DNA from: Periplaneta americana
Lineage: Eukaryota > Arthropoda > Insecta > Blattodea > Blattidae
Assembly (NCBI RefSeq): GCF_040183065.1
Contig: NC_091119.1
Span: 107,969,763-108,033,762 of the forward strand
Length of the DNA stretch: 64,000 bases
Reading direction: 5' to 3'
Shown here in pieces: positions 15,001 through 22,434 of the stretch. The translations under genes were made by a program, and so were the position numbers. The notes under the pieces are model-generated. The model saw only the letters and a program-made list of their open reading frames with translations, ran no database searches and was not told the DNA's origin. Position 1 is the first letter of the stretch. Each line of letters opens with the position of its first letter.

Positions 15001-15622
15001 GGTGTGATTGTCATTTTAATTTGATACTTAACAAAATGCTCATTTAGGGTGCTATTCATAGACATTTCGCTAGCCCATGCTACAAGCGTGCTAAACTAGC
15101 CCCAGCTATCGACTGATTCCTTGTACGGGATTCATATCATATCATATCGCTAACACTGGCTTATGAATACGAAAAACGTTAGTTTGCTGATCACCCACTG
15201 GAAGCCCGTGCTAAAAATGTCTATGAATATGGCCCATAGTGACAAGCGCAGGGTTAAGGAGAAGTCTTCAAAAAATGTTTCAAGCAGTAGAAATACTATT
15301 GGGCTGTGTGTGGCTTTGGGAGACTACACTTAAGATGTTTAAGTCTCAAGTCTGTAAGTTTTGGAGTTTTCTTTTCAACAAATTTAGTCTGGATACTTTT
15401 TTTTTATCATACCTTGTAAACACATGTTCACCTAAACTATAGGCTACCCCTAAAGGCAGATTGTGAGTACGGTATTTAAGTTTAAAGTAAATTTACCTTT
15501 ATTTTCTTCTGTACGTAGAAATTTCTTCAGTGAGAGATTTACAGCTATACGAATTTCCTCCCCAATTCCTACTACAGGTCTCTGATTATGCTTTTTCTTT
15601 GGCATCCTTTCTTAATGTATGG
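255..15622 (-). CDS. YTHDC2: YTHDC2-like R3H/DExH-box RNA helicase, N-terminal six exons (gene continues beyond left edge)
   Basis: This is the N-terminal part of a 3'-5' RNA helicase of the YTHDC2 family; the mammalian member binds m6A RNA and controls entry into meiosis. Coding exons, read on the minus strand, are 15605-15497, 8888-8798, 6472-6279, 5452-5256, 2445-2279 and 514-255. All junctions are GT-AG and the reading phase is kept throughout, giving 339 residues. Seen in order: an acidic/basic N-terminus; an R3H domain at about residues 38-100 with Arg49-x3-His53; a linker including [11 protein letters not shown]; Walker A GETGSGKT (188-195); motif Ia with TQPRR; DEVH (288-291); SAT (320-322). 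Remembered human YTHDC2 aligns almost without gaps, including NKER.ELLP.TER and HERxRFSDFLL. The YTH domain lies outside the window, so the family call rests on the N-terminal half. A DHX36-like protein is the main alternative but fits less well. Confidence 0.93.
515..2278 (-). other. YTHDC2 intron 5
   Basis: 1.76-kb intron. Bases 515-1590 are AT-rich with no recognised element. 1590-2160 holds a decayed mariner/IS630-type transposase on the opposite strand, listed separately. Confidence 0.85.
1590..2160 (+). pseudogene. Decayed Tc1/mariner-superfamily (DD34D type) transposase, C-terminal half
   Basis: The plus-strand frames spell fragments typical of insect IS630/mariner transposases. Seen are [18 protein letters not shown] then [10 protein letters not shown]; a DWVEHQH segment where the second catalytic Asp and HF block would lie; an F-LNNF-R segment; and a C-terminal TITPEML...RTW block near 2045-2100. 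Frame changes and stops interrupt it, so it is dead. No terminal repeats were identified. It lies antisense within YTHDC2 intron 5. Confidence 0.75.
2279..2445 (-). CDS. YTHDC2: YTHDC2 exon 5, helicase motif Ia
   Basis: 167 bp encoding residues 198-252: [20 protein letters not shown] followed by [18 protein letters not shown] and GYQIRLES. The acceptor is ttgcag and the donor GTATGT. A fossil transposase begins about 80-130 bp into the downstream intron. Confidence 0.95.
2817..2842. repeat. (TA)n microsatellite
   Basis: About 13 TA units inside YTHDC2 intron 4 (5255-2446). The rest of 2446-3670 shows nothing recognisable. Confidence 0.9.
3678..4616 (-). mobile_element. Truncated Tc1-like DNA transposon
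   Basis: It begins with the terminal motif CACTATGTGATCAAAAGTAT (then CCGGACA) typical of a widespread insect Tc1 group. Subterminal sequence includes TTGGCCCAACCTTAGCC and GGGGAATGGCAGCCCATTC. The transposase would read on the minus strand; traces run to about 4616 (CCCTTCACGTTTTCATTTCA), where the element is cut off. No matching right terminus was found. Many stops and frame changes make it inactive. It sits in YTHDC2 intron 4. Confidence 0.8.
4617..5255. other. Intronic sequence, nothing recognised
   Basis: AT-rich remainder of YTHDC2 intron 4 up to the donor of exon 4. No open frame, repeat or conserved motif could be supported. Confidence 0.6.
5256..5452 (-). CDS. YTHDC2: YTHDC2 exon 4, Walker A motif
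   Basis: 197 bp encoding residues 132-197. It contains the YTHDC2-typical linker [13 protein letters not shown] and helicase motif [11 protein letters not shown], with the ATP-binding lysine at residue 194. The donor GTTAGT leaves phase 0. Confidence 0.95.
5800..5962. repeat. Unclassified repeat fragment next to (TA)n
   Basis: This GC-richer block includes CTACCGCGTTGTCTTGGTG and, on the minus strand, CTGAAGATGACC followed by GGTCGAAATGTC. Such a CTGAAGATG...CGAAA arrangement recurs at the ends of Penelope-like elements, but the assignment is tentative. It runs directly into a (TA)n tract. Confidence 0.4.
5963..6004. repeat. (TA)n microsatellite
   Basis: 21 TA units in YTHDC2 intron 3, between an unclassified repeat and a PIF-type MITE. 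Confidence 0.95.
6026..6206. mobile_element. PIF/Harbinger-type MITE with TTA target duplication
   Basis: 181-bp palindromic element. Its terminal repeat AGGCTGGTTCACAATAAATC continues with only minor differences into a near-complete inverted repeat (GGAAACGACAACG / CGTTGTCGTTTCC). The flanks TTA at 6023-6025 and 6207-6209 are the 3-bp duplication expected of PIF/Harbinger. It lies in YTHDC2 intron 3, 73 bp from exon 3. Confidence 0.85.
6279..6472 (-). CDS. YTHDC2: YTHDC2 exon 3, end of R3H domain and linker
   Basis: 194 bp encoding residues 67-131, from [15 protein letters not shown] to the [14 protein letters not shown] segment. It joins exon 2 in phase 2 and exon 4 in phase 1. The donor is GTGAGA. 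Confidence 0.92.
6642..6838 (-). mobile_element. tRNA-derived SINE, family A
   Basis: On the minus strand a tRNA-like head (box B GGTTCGATCCC-like) is followed by a body shared with the plus-strand copy at 10553-10770 and ends in a GTTAAATAAAA-type tail. Perfect 11-bp target duplications TTTAACCTTGA lie at 6631-6641 and 6839-6849. It is inserted in YTHDC2 intron 2. Confidence 0.88.
7357..8635 (+). mobile_element. hAT element, internally deleted, with ATACATAT target duplication
   Basis: 1,279 bp bounded by CAGTGGCGGTTCCT at the left and the complementary AGGAGCCGCCACTG at the right. Exact 8-bp duplications ATACATAT lie at 7349-7356 and 8636-8643, diagnostic of hAT. Near 8420-8520 a short frame reads [20 protein letters not shown], resembling the N-terminus of hAT/ZMYM-like transposases. 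No zinc-finger or catalytic core follows, so it is non-autonomous. It sits in YTHDC2 intron 2. Confidence 0.88.
8798..8888 (-). CDS. YTHDC2: YTHDC2 exon 2, first half of R3H domain
   Basis: 91 bp encoding residues 37-66, including [20 protein letters not shown] with the diagnostic R-x3-H pair at residues 49 and 53. The acceptor is ctacag and the donor gtaata. A typical gene finder would miss it because the open frame is short. Confidence 0.92.
9048..9304. mobile_element. MITE with 36-bp inverted termini
   Basis: The arms starting CATATGAAGAGTCCACTGCA are complementary over 36 bp with one mismatch, enclosing about 185 bp of AT-rich sequence. The palindromic ATAT at the ends hides the exact duplication. 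It lies 160 bp inside YTHDC2 intron 1. Confidence 0.8.
9305..10552. other. Intronic sequence, nothing recognised
   Basis: AT-rich part of YTHDC2 intron 1. No coding or repeat signal that I can name. Confidence 0.6.
10553..10770 (+). mobile_element. tRNA-derived SINE, family A
   Basis: The tRNA-like head has box A at about 10563-10574 and a perfect box B GGTTCGATCCC at 10607-10617. The body (ACTGGCATGTAAAAGAACTC, CTGCGGGACAAAATTCTGG) is shared with the copy at 6642-6838. The end is GTCGTTAAATA. Confidence 0.88.
11107..11228 (+). repeat. Interspersed repeat family B copy
   Basis: Begins GTTTAGTCAACTGTCCG and ends TAGGGTGGCCAGTTCATTTTC. Homologous copies lie at 18836-18971 (plus) and 52017-52145 (minus). 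All share ATGAGGCAACTA-CCAGGAGA in the middle. It is probably a short SINE or MITE; no tRNA boxes were seen. Confidence 0.75.
12317..12986 (+). mobile_element. 5'-truncated LINE with RNase H domain, copy 1
   Basis: 670 bp with 11-bp target duplications ATATATCGGAT at 12306-12316 and 12987-12997. Translation shows the end of an RNase H domain ([14 protein letters not shown], then [17 protein letters not shown]) and a C-terminal tail with a C-x2-C...H knuckle ([19 protein letters not shown]). It ends in GCATTAGAAAACAACAAC without poly(A). Frame changes within the RNase H part make it inactive. Confidence 0.85.
13443..14509 (+). mobile_element. 5'-truncated RNase H LINE, copy 2, interrupted by another LINE
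   Basis: Two halves, 13443-13493 and 14424-14509, together equal the last 120-odd bases of copy 1. The whole is flanked by 14-bp duplications ACAATGTTGTTTGA at 13429-13442 and 14510-14523. A second LINE was inserted later between the halves. Confidence 0.85.
13494..14423 (-). mobile_element. 5'-truncated non-LTR retrotransposon (reverse transcriptase family R), copy a
   Basis: Reverse-oriented RT C-terminal part. It shows the catalytic YADDV box in [19 protein letters not shown], then [37 protein letters not shown] and [15 protein letters not shown]. It is flanked by 15-bp duplications CTGACCATGATAATA (13479-13493 and 14424-14438). The 5' end is truncated inside the RT domain, and a small frameshift breaks the frame near 14040. 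The clade is not certain (RTE- or Jockey-related). Confidence 0.88.
15047..15236. mobile_element. MITE with GGG-type termini and TA duplication
   Basis: The termini share TATTCATAGACATTT in inverse orientation, flanked by TA. This GGGC-ATATTCATAGACATTT type is widespread in insects and usually assigned to Tc1/mariner-superfamily MITEs. It lies between the nested LINEs and the right end of the mariner remnant. Confidence 0.75.
15497..15622 (-). CDS. YTHDC2: YTHDC2 exon with start codon
   Basis: The acceptor (T-rich tract, then CAG) places the exon start at 15622, and ATG is at 15605. It encodes 36 residues beginning [20 protein letters not shown], then ends in phase 1 at a GTAAAT donor. The [11 protein letters not shown] segment matches human YTHDC2 EEVKIAVNIAL. 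The 17 untranslated bases plus an acceptor imply at least one upstream 5' UTR exon. Confidence 0.9.
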
Positions 15623-16777
15623 CTGAAAAATAAATCAATACATTTGTTAGTGTTTAATAGTGAGTGAAATATTACTCCTTGTTATTTTTATTACATTCAT
15701 CTCTCTAACAAAATCACTGTCAATGGACAATAGGGAGATAATAAAATATCAGAAAAGAAGAAATAATAGGATACTACTGACAGAAGAAATAAAAATACGG
15801 TACTCAAAGAAAAGGTAACTTAGCCTATTGACATTTCACAATAAGTTAGGAACCGAACACAATTTTTGCTGCCAGACACATGTAGGCCTAGGTAGATAAG
15901 CCTCTACAAAAGCTGCAACAATTTGAAACTATGAGGTTATTCAGGGGTGATTTAATGATATGACGAAAATGGCGGAATAACGAGTGAAATCGAAGTTCTC
16001 GGAGGAAAAAATGACTCCTAGTTGTCTTTATATGTAGAGATACAGAATTAAAATTTGAAGCAAGTCTTGATGGGAGTCCACCTGTATGTAGATAACAATT
16101 TCGCATGACTGTCAACAAGTAGCATATACACATGGGCTCTTGTTTACTGCACATGCGCAGTGTGTTGTAAACGAAACTTGTACGAGCTCCAAATTTTATT
16201 TCCGTATCTGTACATAACAAATTTCAAAGAATTTATCTAATTGACTCTATTTAGGATTAAAACTGGTACGATTTCAGTATAACATTTCGATTTTAAACTA
16301 CATTTTCTCTGATGTTTGAATATACAGGCAGATCATTTAGTCAATGAAAATCTTCACAGTTCTGTTGCTATTTTTCTTTAAACAATAACCTGTGTACAAA
16401 ATATTGTTAATACCTATCCAGTAAACATGAAAGTGGATTCATTATTGAAACACAGCTAGCTATAAAATAAACGTGTCTTAGCTATAATCTATTAACATTT
16501 ATTTTTACATTTACTTTCATTTGGGGGATAAATCTTTACAATTACGTTACCAAAGAAATGCAGATAGCAAGGACCAGCACTAAAGACACTACGGGATAGC
16601 ATGGGAGAGAGAGGTTTCAGTGAGACAGTGACATTTTTAGACAATTGTAAGTATATGCAAGTGTAAGGCGTAGCAAAAATCTAATCTAACCTGTCAATGA
16701 TTCGATCTTACAAAAACTCGCTTTTTCTCTGTCGCCTATCCCTTCCACCTCGACGGAGCAATATCGCCTGCCCTCAC
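15623..16777. other. YTHDC2 5' intron, nothing recognised
   Basis: Sequence between the first coding exon acceptor and the proposed untranslated exon. AT-rich; an AAAATGGCGGAATA block at about 15966 resembles a Pho/YY1 site and could mark an alternative start. Confidence 0.4.
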
Positions 16778-16860
16778 CTCTCTGCCGGCCACCATTTTCA
16801 CCTTTATTTCGGTGCGAAATTGGTGTCGGCACTCAATTTTTCTTTTGTTTACGGTACATG
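16778..16860 (-). promoter_or_regulatory. Probable YTHDC2 promoter and untranslated first exon
   Basis: The only locally GC-richer stretch upstream of the YTHDC2 start codon contains, on the minus strand, an AAAATGGTGGC block resembling the Pho/YY1 element found just downstream of many animal start sites. It is followed by a good splice donor, GAG|GTGAGG, after base 16778. Splicing it to the acceptor at 15622 would make the 5' UTR. This is inferred from sequence only; the upstream limit is a guess. Confidence 0.45.
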
Positions 16861-18351
16861 ACTAAATTAAATTGTACATATTTATACCTTAACGTGGTAA
16901 CGCAATTGTAAAGAAATGGCACAAACTAGCTCTGAAGTAACTCCATTACCGTAATTACACTCGTACTTCTTTTATCCACCGTGCATAATGTGACAGGTTA
17001 GATTTGGTTAATTTAGACTTTTGTTATGCCTTGCATAAACGCTCAACTCCATCTTCACAAAAAATCACTTACAAATTCAACGATTTCCACTTCCGAAATC
17101 ACCGGAACTATCTCAGCGCTAGTTTCACCCAAACCTCTACCATGAATAGTAAACTATGTTTACAGTATCGCAGTTCTATCAATTTAGGCCTTCGTTTTAA
17201 GTTTAATAACTATAGGTTATGGACGACAATAAACTAAAAGAGACAATACAGAAATTAAGTTAAGTCTTTCTTAAACCCTAGTCATATAAGAATTTAGCAC
17301 TTCATAACAATGCTTTAAAACGTTATAGCTTATAAATAATAATAAAATAAAACAATGTTCTCTCTAAACCAACAATGGTAGTGTATCATATGATAATTAA
17401 ATTTCAGTTTTTAAGCACATACGTGGATCTATATACTTACATTTATTTATTATACGAATAAATCTCTGATCTCTCTTGAAACTAACGGTATATTACACCG
17501 CACCGTCTGTATTTTGTACATGAAGAATTACAAATTAATTGTAAATACTAAGAACATATTTATATTTTTCAACATATTTAACTTCATACTCTAAAATAAG
17601 CTTACTGTAATTTATGAGCATATTATTCTAAACGTATCCGATATGTACGTTTTGTAGTATTTGAAAGTTATTATTCACGATTTGGACATAGTGTATCGAT
17701 AATGTTGATTATCGTTCATATTGTTTATATTTCGATTGTCAAGGAAAATAATCAACTGACACGACATTTTATAATGCTCTTTTTTTTTTTTCTTTTTTTT
17801 TTAATTTAGAAATTACTTCATTTTATATGTTCTCTACAAAGACGTTGTAGCAAATGTTGTAGTTATTTATATCGTTCTCTAATACACTTGTCTGTATTTT
17901 GCAATGAGTTTAGTGTTTATAACTTATTCACTTGTCTTTCTCTTAAGCAACGGTCTTTACAATAGTTTCATGATTGCACAGCAAGGCTCTGGCACAGCTG
18001 AAAATTTAGTTTCCGAGACCATCGGAAAATTCTCCATGCGGATTGTGCCTTGAAACCAAAGTTGTTCGAACTTCGAAGTCGAAGAATATACGACACTGGG
18101 TTCTTTCTTTCAAGACCTTAGCATTTCATAACAATAAATTGCAGCTTTTCAATTTCATTTTCATTATCGGGGGTGGGCCATTTGAATATCCGGACGTTAA
18201 CGGCGCTAACCACAATTCTGCAATAATTATTGTAATCACATAATCATGTATAAATTGTGTATTACGTGAAAACGAACTATAGAGATTGACGTGAAGGTTG
18301 GTGACCAACAGGTGAAAAAGGGGAAGTGTGGTCAAAGACATAAGGTGTCTG
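16861..18351. promoter_or_regulatory. Intergenic space between divergent YTHDC2 and COX16
   Basis: About 1.5 kb separating two genes transcribed away from each other. It must hold the COX16 promoter and probably that of YTHDC2. It is AT-rich apart from short GC-richer patches near 16.75-16.85 and 18.15-18.2 kb, and no TATA box could be assigned with confidence. Confidence 0.5.
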
Positions 18352-18470
18352 ATGGAAGTTCTTCAGAAAATAAAAGACTTGTCACAACAAAAATTTTTTC
18401 GTTATGGAGTACCTTTCTTTGTATTTGTAATTGGGGGATCATTTGGTCTGAAAGAATTCACAAGATTAAG
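18352..18470 (+). CDS. COX16: COX16 exon 1
   Basis: Encodes residues 1-39 plus two bases of codon 40 (MEVLQKIKDLSQQKFFRYGV, then the membrane span). The donor is AAG|GTGAAT. Confidence 0.94.
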
Positions 18471-21400
18471 GTGAATATAAATGTGATAAAAGTGAGGTTA
18501 GGATATTGTTATAATAAATTATTAGCAGAATTTCTGTGTAATATGCTTTAGGCCTAAATAAATCAGTAACTTATGCAACAATGAATAAATTCGTTCACAA
18601 CTTACCAGATAGTAATGTATAATGTAGACACTCCGGTTAATTATATACTGTATTTGAGTGGTAATACAGAATATTGAAATGCTGCCTGTGAGATCATATA
18701 GATTATAGATAGATCATTAGAAATTAGTAAGAGCAAAATTGAAAACTGGGCTATTAACTATTACAAAGAAAAACGACTTAAATATAAAGTGTGACTGTCT
18801 GAAAAATATTGCTACAATAATAAGTGAAAGTTTTTTGTTTAGTCAACTGTCCGCGAAGACATGTTTGGGGAATCCCATGTTTGAACCTCGTATGTGACAC
18901 AAATAAGGCATCTATCATGAGGCAACTAAGCCAGGAGAAATGGGGTACGGTGGCTAGTTCCTTTCCTCTTCCAATGTACTAGCAACATAAGTGAACGTAT
19001 AGCGATAGTAATTTTCAATTTTCCTCATGTAATGTGAACATAGGCATTTAAATCTAGTCATTGGGCGCGCTTCCGTATAGGGGCAGTGGAAAATTGGGAT
19101 TTTGGTATTTTGTACTGATTTAATAGTTACGTAATATTGATAAGCGTATTTTGTTTACGAGAATGAAGTGGTTTTCACACGCTATATTCATCACTGATAT
19201 TTTTTTAACTACTGATTGCGTCATTGTCCCCATCGTGGTCTAAGGCATCATGCCTGGACTAGCATTATGGAATGAGCACTGGTTTAGGTTCTCATGGGAG
19301 AAGAAATTTTCTGATGAAATTTCGGGCAGTGTATGGGGTCGATGTCCACCTAGCATCCTGATGAATTTGGAAAGCTGGTAGCAAAATTCGGTTTCAAAAA
19401 CCAGCTACAACGGCTGGGGGGATCATCCTGCTGATCACACTTTACCCTCATACTGGTTGGGTGACGTTTACCTCTGCTGAGACAGTCAATTGGTCGGCCA
19501 TGGCCCTTCCTGGGCTGTCGCAACAGAGATTACTTACATTGGAACATTAATTGAAATGAGACATGTAGCCTTTTAGGCTAGCAGTTAACATAAATGTTAA
19601 GATAAGTCCCAAAATTCCTTGCAAAGACGTGCACTCTCATACTTTTTAATTTGGTCCTATGAAGAAAGGAAGGAAAAAAGATCTTCTTAGTTATGCTTTG
19701 TCCAATGAGGCTAGTCCCGTTATTAGGAAAGCTGAAAGAGTGTCTTTCTTTATATATGTACAGTTCCCCCAAAAAGGAACGAGACAATGGAATATTCGAT
19801 CTTCTTAGTTATGCTTTGTCCAGTGAGGCTAGTCCCGTTATTGGGAAAGCTGAAAGAGTGTCTTTCTTTATATATGTACAGTTCCCCAAAAAAGGAACGA
19901 GACAATGGAATATTCTTAAGTCTCAGATGTAAGACACTGCACATGATCAGAGACTAGAGCAGTCATATAGAAGATAACAAAATATTTGAGTTACTTAAAT
20001 TCAGGCTATTTTGTTTGTTGCTAGCATCGTTCCGAAATTCACTTAAAAACTGCGAAAAGAAATGGTAATATGACGTATATAATAGATTAAATATATATAT
20101 AAATCGTGTAGTTACATTCACAGTTGAACCTTCTTGACTAGATCGACACTCCGCACAGAAATGAAAACTTTTGTGTCGTCTCAATAGCTCAGACGATAAA
20201 TCTTCTGCATATTGTGCAACAGAGAGCAGGTTCGATTCCTAGTCTATACCAACGACTTTTTTTGTTTGAATAACTTTGAAATAGAGTTTTGCAGAGTCCT
20301 GAGATTAAGTGTTAATGATCCCAGACAATACGAAATTACAAATTGTAATATTTATAAACTTTAATATAATCTTTGTCGTGGTGTTTGTCGTGTTTCTTGT
20401 AATATGTTATTGTAATCCTGATCTTTGTCCTTGTCGTGGCCTTACAATGTTCCTTGCTGTCTTTGGCGTGGGTCTACATTTGTCATTTCAAAATTAATAT
20501 TGTTCTCCCACTTTGGTGAATGACTTTCGTGTTACACGATATATTTCAAACTTTCATAAAAGGTAAACGTTCAAGGACGTAAAAAAGAGACCTACACCAT
20601 AAATAGACAGACAACTGAAAACATTTTGCACTGATGTGTACTTTAGAGTACGATGAAAATAGGCCTACACATGCACGACCAGATGTCTTCCTGTCTATGT
20701 CGATATCGCATGAACTGCGCTGTAGAACTTTAACTTTCGACGACCAAGAGTTGTCTCATTCCTTTTTTGAGGAACTGTATATATAACCACAGTCTAGTAT
20801 ATACAGTCACGAAGCTCAATATGTAATAAATATGCGTCCACAGATAGTTGCTAACCACTAGGATCGCTACTATCTCCTCATTACAGACAATGCAAAATAG
20901 TACCTGCACAGTCTAGTGTTCCTAGCAACCTCAACAACTCAAGCTTCGTGACTGTATGTACTAGACTGTGATATAACTCTAGCTTAGACATTAACTGTTC
21001 CTTTCTGTATATCTAGCAGGCACATGTCCAGGAATTTTATTTGGGAGTGTTCAAAAGATCATATTTGTTTTAGGTATTTTAAAGAAGAAAAGAATAGGCT
21101 ACTTTTAAATTTCACGTTTTTCTTAAAATTCACAGCAACAGTTTTCGGTGGTGTTTGGAGGTGTCTGGATATTCTGACCACCCTTTTCGGATACATGCCT
21201 GATTTCTAGTGACTGTTTTCCATAGCACTAGTGTCAGTTATGTTCTTATGTAATTTTATAGCCTAATCTCTTAGTCAGTAGTGTAAACTTTAGACCTATA
21301 AGGTTATGATTTTTTCTCGTTACTCTGAGTTTCTTGCAGGTGGACCCATATGCAGTCAGTTACGCCACTAGCCCAAGATTCTTGAGATATATTTGTTATC

Positions 21401-22326
21401 GTAAATATACTGTTAAATGTAACAACTGAGAATAAGAAATTGCAAAAATAATCATTAATGGGTTTGTATAATGACACTTTTCCCTTGATAAAGTTTTACT
21501 TTTTATTTTTCTATTTTTTGGGGGGGGGGGTACCAGTAACAATAAAATGGACTGAATCCGATATAGTATTGTAAAACTAATCAATTATGTTTTCTGTTTA
21601 TTTTTTAAGATACGAGTTTTCCAAGCAGTGTCCCATTAATCCTGAAATGGCAGAAAAGCACGGAGTGAAGATGAAAAAGCCTGGTGAAGTTACTTTAGAA
21701 AGTGAATATGAGAAAATCAAGAAGGTGAGAACTGTCAGCTGCTGGGTAAATAAAGGAACAAAGTCGTTGTGCTATTCTTAGATATCTACAGCTTTACATA
21801 TAATGACAGACCACACATTTAAAATCATTTTGTTCATTAATAGAACTGATCATGTAAGTGTCTGTAAGTTGGACAAACTGTTTTTCTTTTGTTGTGTAAC
21901 TTGTCATTTTGATCATTTTTACGAGCAACAGCTTTCAACAGGCTGGTGAATTTAAGAAATTAAAATGCAGAACTGAATTAGAGAGATGAAATGCATTTCT
22001 CTTAATTTCTGTGAGTGTCCTGTTTGTTATCAGAAAAGGAACTTTCAGGAAAAGCTTTGACGAAATGTAAAAAAGTAAATAAATTAATTGAATACTTGAA
22101 ACCATTGAGAAAATCTCATGTAGAAAATATACTCAAAAAGAAAAAAATGGAATGGAAAATGCAGAAATTTTCTAGTGACTCAGTTTTACAGAAAGGGTGA
22201 TGGTAATGTGATAAAACTTTTTATTTTCAGCTGGATATTGATAACTGGGAAAATATTCGAGGGCCACGACCATGGGAAGAGAACGAACAACAACCTCCTA
22301 GTAATAAAAAGACTTCAGCATCTTGA
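18352..22326 (+). CDS. COX16: COX16, cytochrome c oxidase assembly factor (complete, 3 exons)
   Basis: COX16 is an inner-mitochondrial-membrane protein that helps insert copper and assemble COX1/COX2 of complex IV. Exons are 18352-18470, 21610-21724 and 22231-22326, with GT-AG introns of 3.1 kb and 0.5 kb in consistent phases (2, then 0). The product is 109 aa; human COX16 is 106. Seen: a basic N-terminus with the family signature FFRYGVPF; one membrane segment at about residues 18-34 ending GGSFGLKEF; then a charged intermembrane-space tail with LESEYEKIKK and the hallmark NIRGPRPWEE. The ATG at 18352 is the first in its frame; a TGA lies about 13 codons upstream. An AATAAA signal follows at 22429. 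It faces away from YTHDC2. Confidence 0.95.
18836..18971 (+). repeat. Interspersed repeat family B copy
   Basis: Begins GTTTAGTCAACTGTCCG and ends GGCTAGTTCCTTTCC; homologous to 11107-11228 and 52017-52145. It lies in COX16 intron 1. Confidence 0.75.
19222..19545 (+). mobile_element. SINE of a widespread insect type
   Basis: It carries GTGGTCTAAGGCATCATGCC, then GAAATTTTCTGATGAAATTT, AACCAGCTACAACGGCTGGG and TTGGTCGGCCATGGCCCTTC, the ordered blocks of a tRNA-headed insect SINE that I recognise. Box B has decayed. It lies in COX16 intron 1. Confidence 0.75.
19680..19915. repeat. 118-bp direct tandem duplication (2 units)
   Basis: Units 19680-19797 and 19798-19915 have identical length and differ at only a few bases. 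Each ends with TACAGTTCCCC, an A-run and GGAACGAGACAATGG. It lies in COX16 intron 1. Confidence 0.95.
19872..20785. mobile_element. Possible TA-flanked element with inverted TACAGTTCC ends
   Basis: TATGTACAGTTCCCC plus AAAAAAGGAACGAGACAA on the left is mirrored by TTGTCTCATTCCTTTTTT plus GAGGAACTGTATATA at 20751-20785. The roughly 40-bp inverted ends enclose about 0.85 kb, including a tRNA-like block at 20170-20262. It may be a non-autonomous mariner-type element; no coding sequence was seen. Confidence 0.45.
20170..20262 (+). repeat. tRNA-like SINE head
   Basis: CAATAGCTCAGACGATAAAT followed by box B GGTTCGATTCC. The stems do not close into a functional tRNA, so it is read as a SINE head or tRNA pseudogene. 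Confidence 0.45.
20788..20970. mobile_element. MITE family C (CACAGTCTAG), copy 1, 7-bp duplication
   Basis: 183 bp. Termini CACAGTCTAGTATATACAGT (then CACGAAGCT) and their inverse complement are nearly perfect over about 29 bp. The flanks ATATAAC (20781-20787 and 20971-20977) form an exact 7-bp target duplication. Other copies are at 27754-28126 and 48447-48628. Confidence 0.9.
21610..21724 (+). CDS. COX16: COX16 exon 2
   Basis: Encodes residues 40-78, RYEFSKQCPINPEMAEKHGV through TLESEYEKIKK. The acceptor is tttttaag and the donor AAG|GTGAGA. Confidence 0.95.
22231..22326 (+). CDS. COX16: COX16 exon 3 with stop
   Basis: Encodes the last 31 residues, LDIDNWENIRGPRPWEE plus a polar tail, then TGA. 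The acceptor is ttattttcag. Confidence 0.95.
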   Translation: MDIDNWENIRGPRPWEENEQQPPSNKKTSAS

Positions 22327-22428
22327 ACGCAAATATATTTTAGTTAAATCTGTACATATTTGAGTTCGTAGTATGAATGGTGCAAATTTGTATTGTTTAT
22401 ATTGTGTGACTGTTGAAAATAATAACTT

Positions 22429-22434
22429 AATAAA
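22429..22434 (+). terminator. Polyadenylation signal AATAAA of COX16
   Basis: First canonical AATAAA after the COX16 stop codon, about 100 bp downstream. Confidence 0.6.

Larger units (their letters stand above)
11519..15410 (+). mobile_element. Decayed mariner-like element, split by nested insertions
   Basis: The left end TGATCAAAAAGTATCCAGAC matches, in inverse complement, GTCTGGATACTTTTT at 15389-15403. Between 11880 and 12110 broken frames show [25 protein letters not shown] and KMLADEQKK, the N-terminal helix-turn-helix region of DD34D mariners. Close to the right end a KQ-KYYWAVCV-LGDY-like segment resembles the mariner C-terminus. The middle holds LINE and MITE insertions, and about 0.6 kb more than a mariner should have, so the link between the ends is an inference. 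Confidence 0.55.

Noticed and set aside
22015-22200. 61-codon lysine-rich frame in COX16 intron 2 as an extra exon
   Set aside because: COX16 is complete and in phase without it, the family has no such insert, and no flanking splice sites in the right phase are evident.
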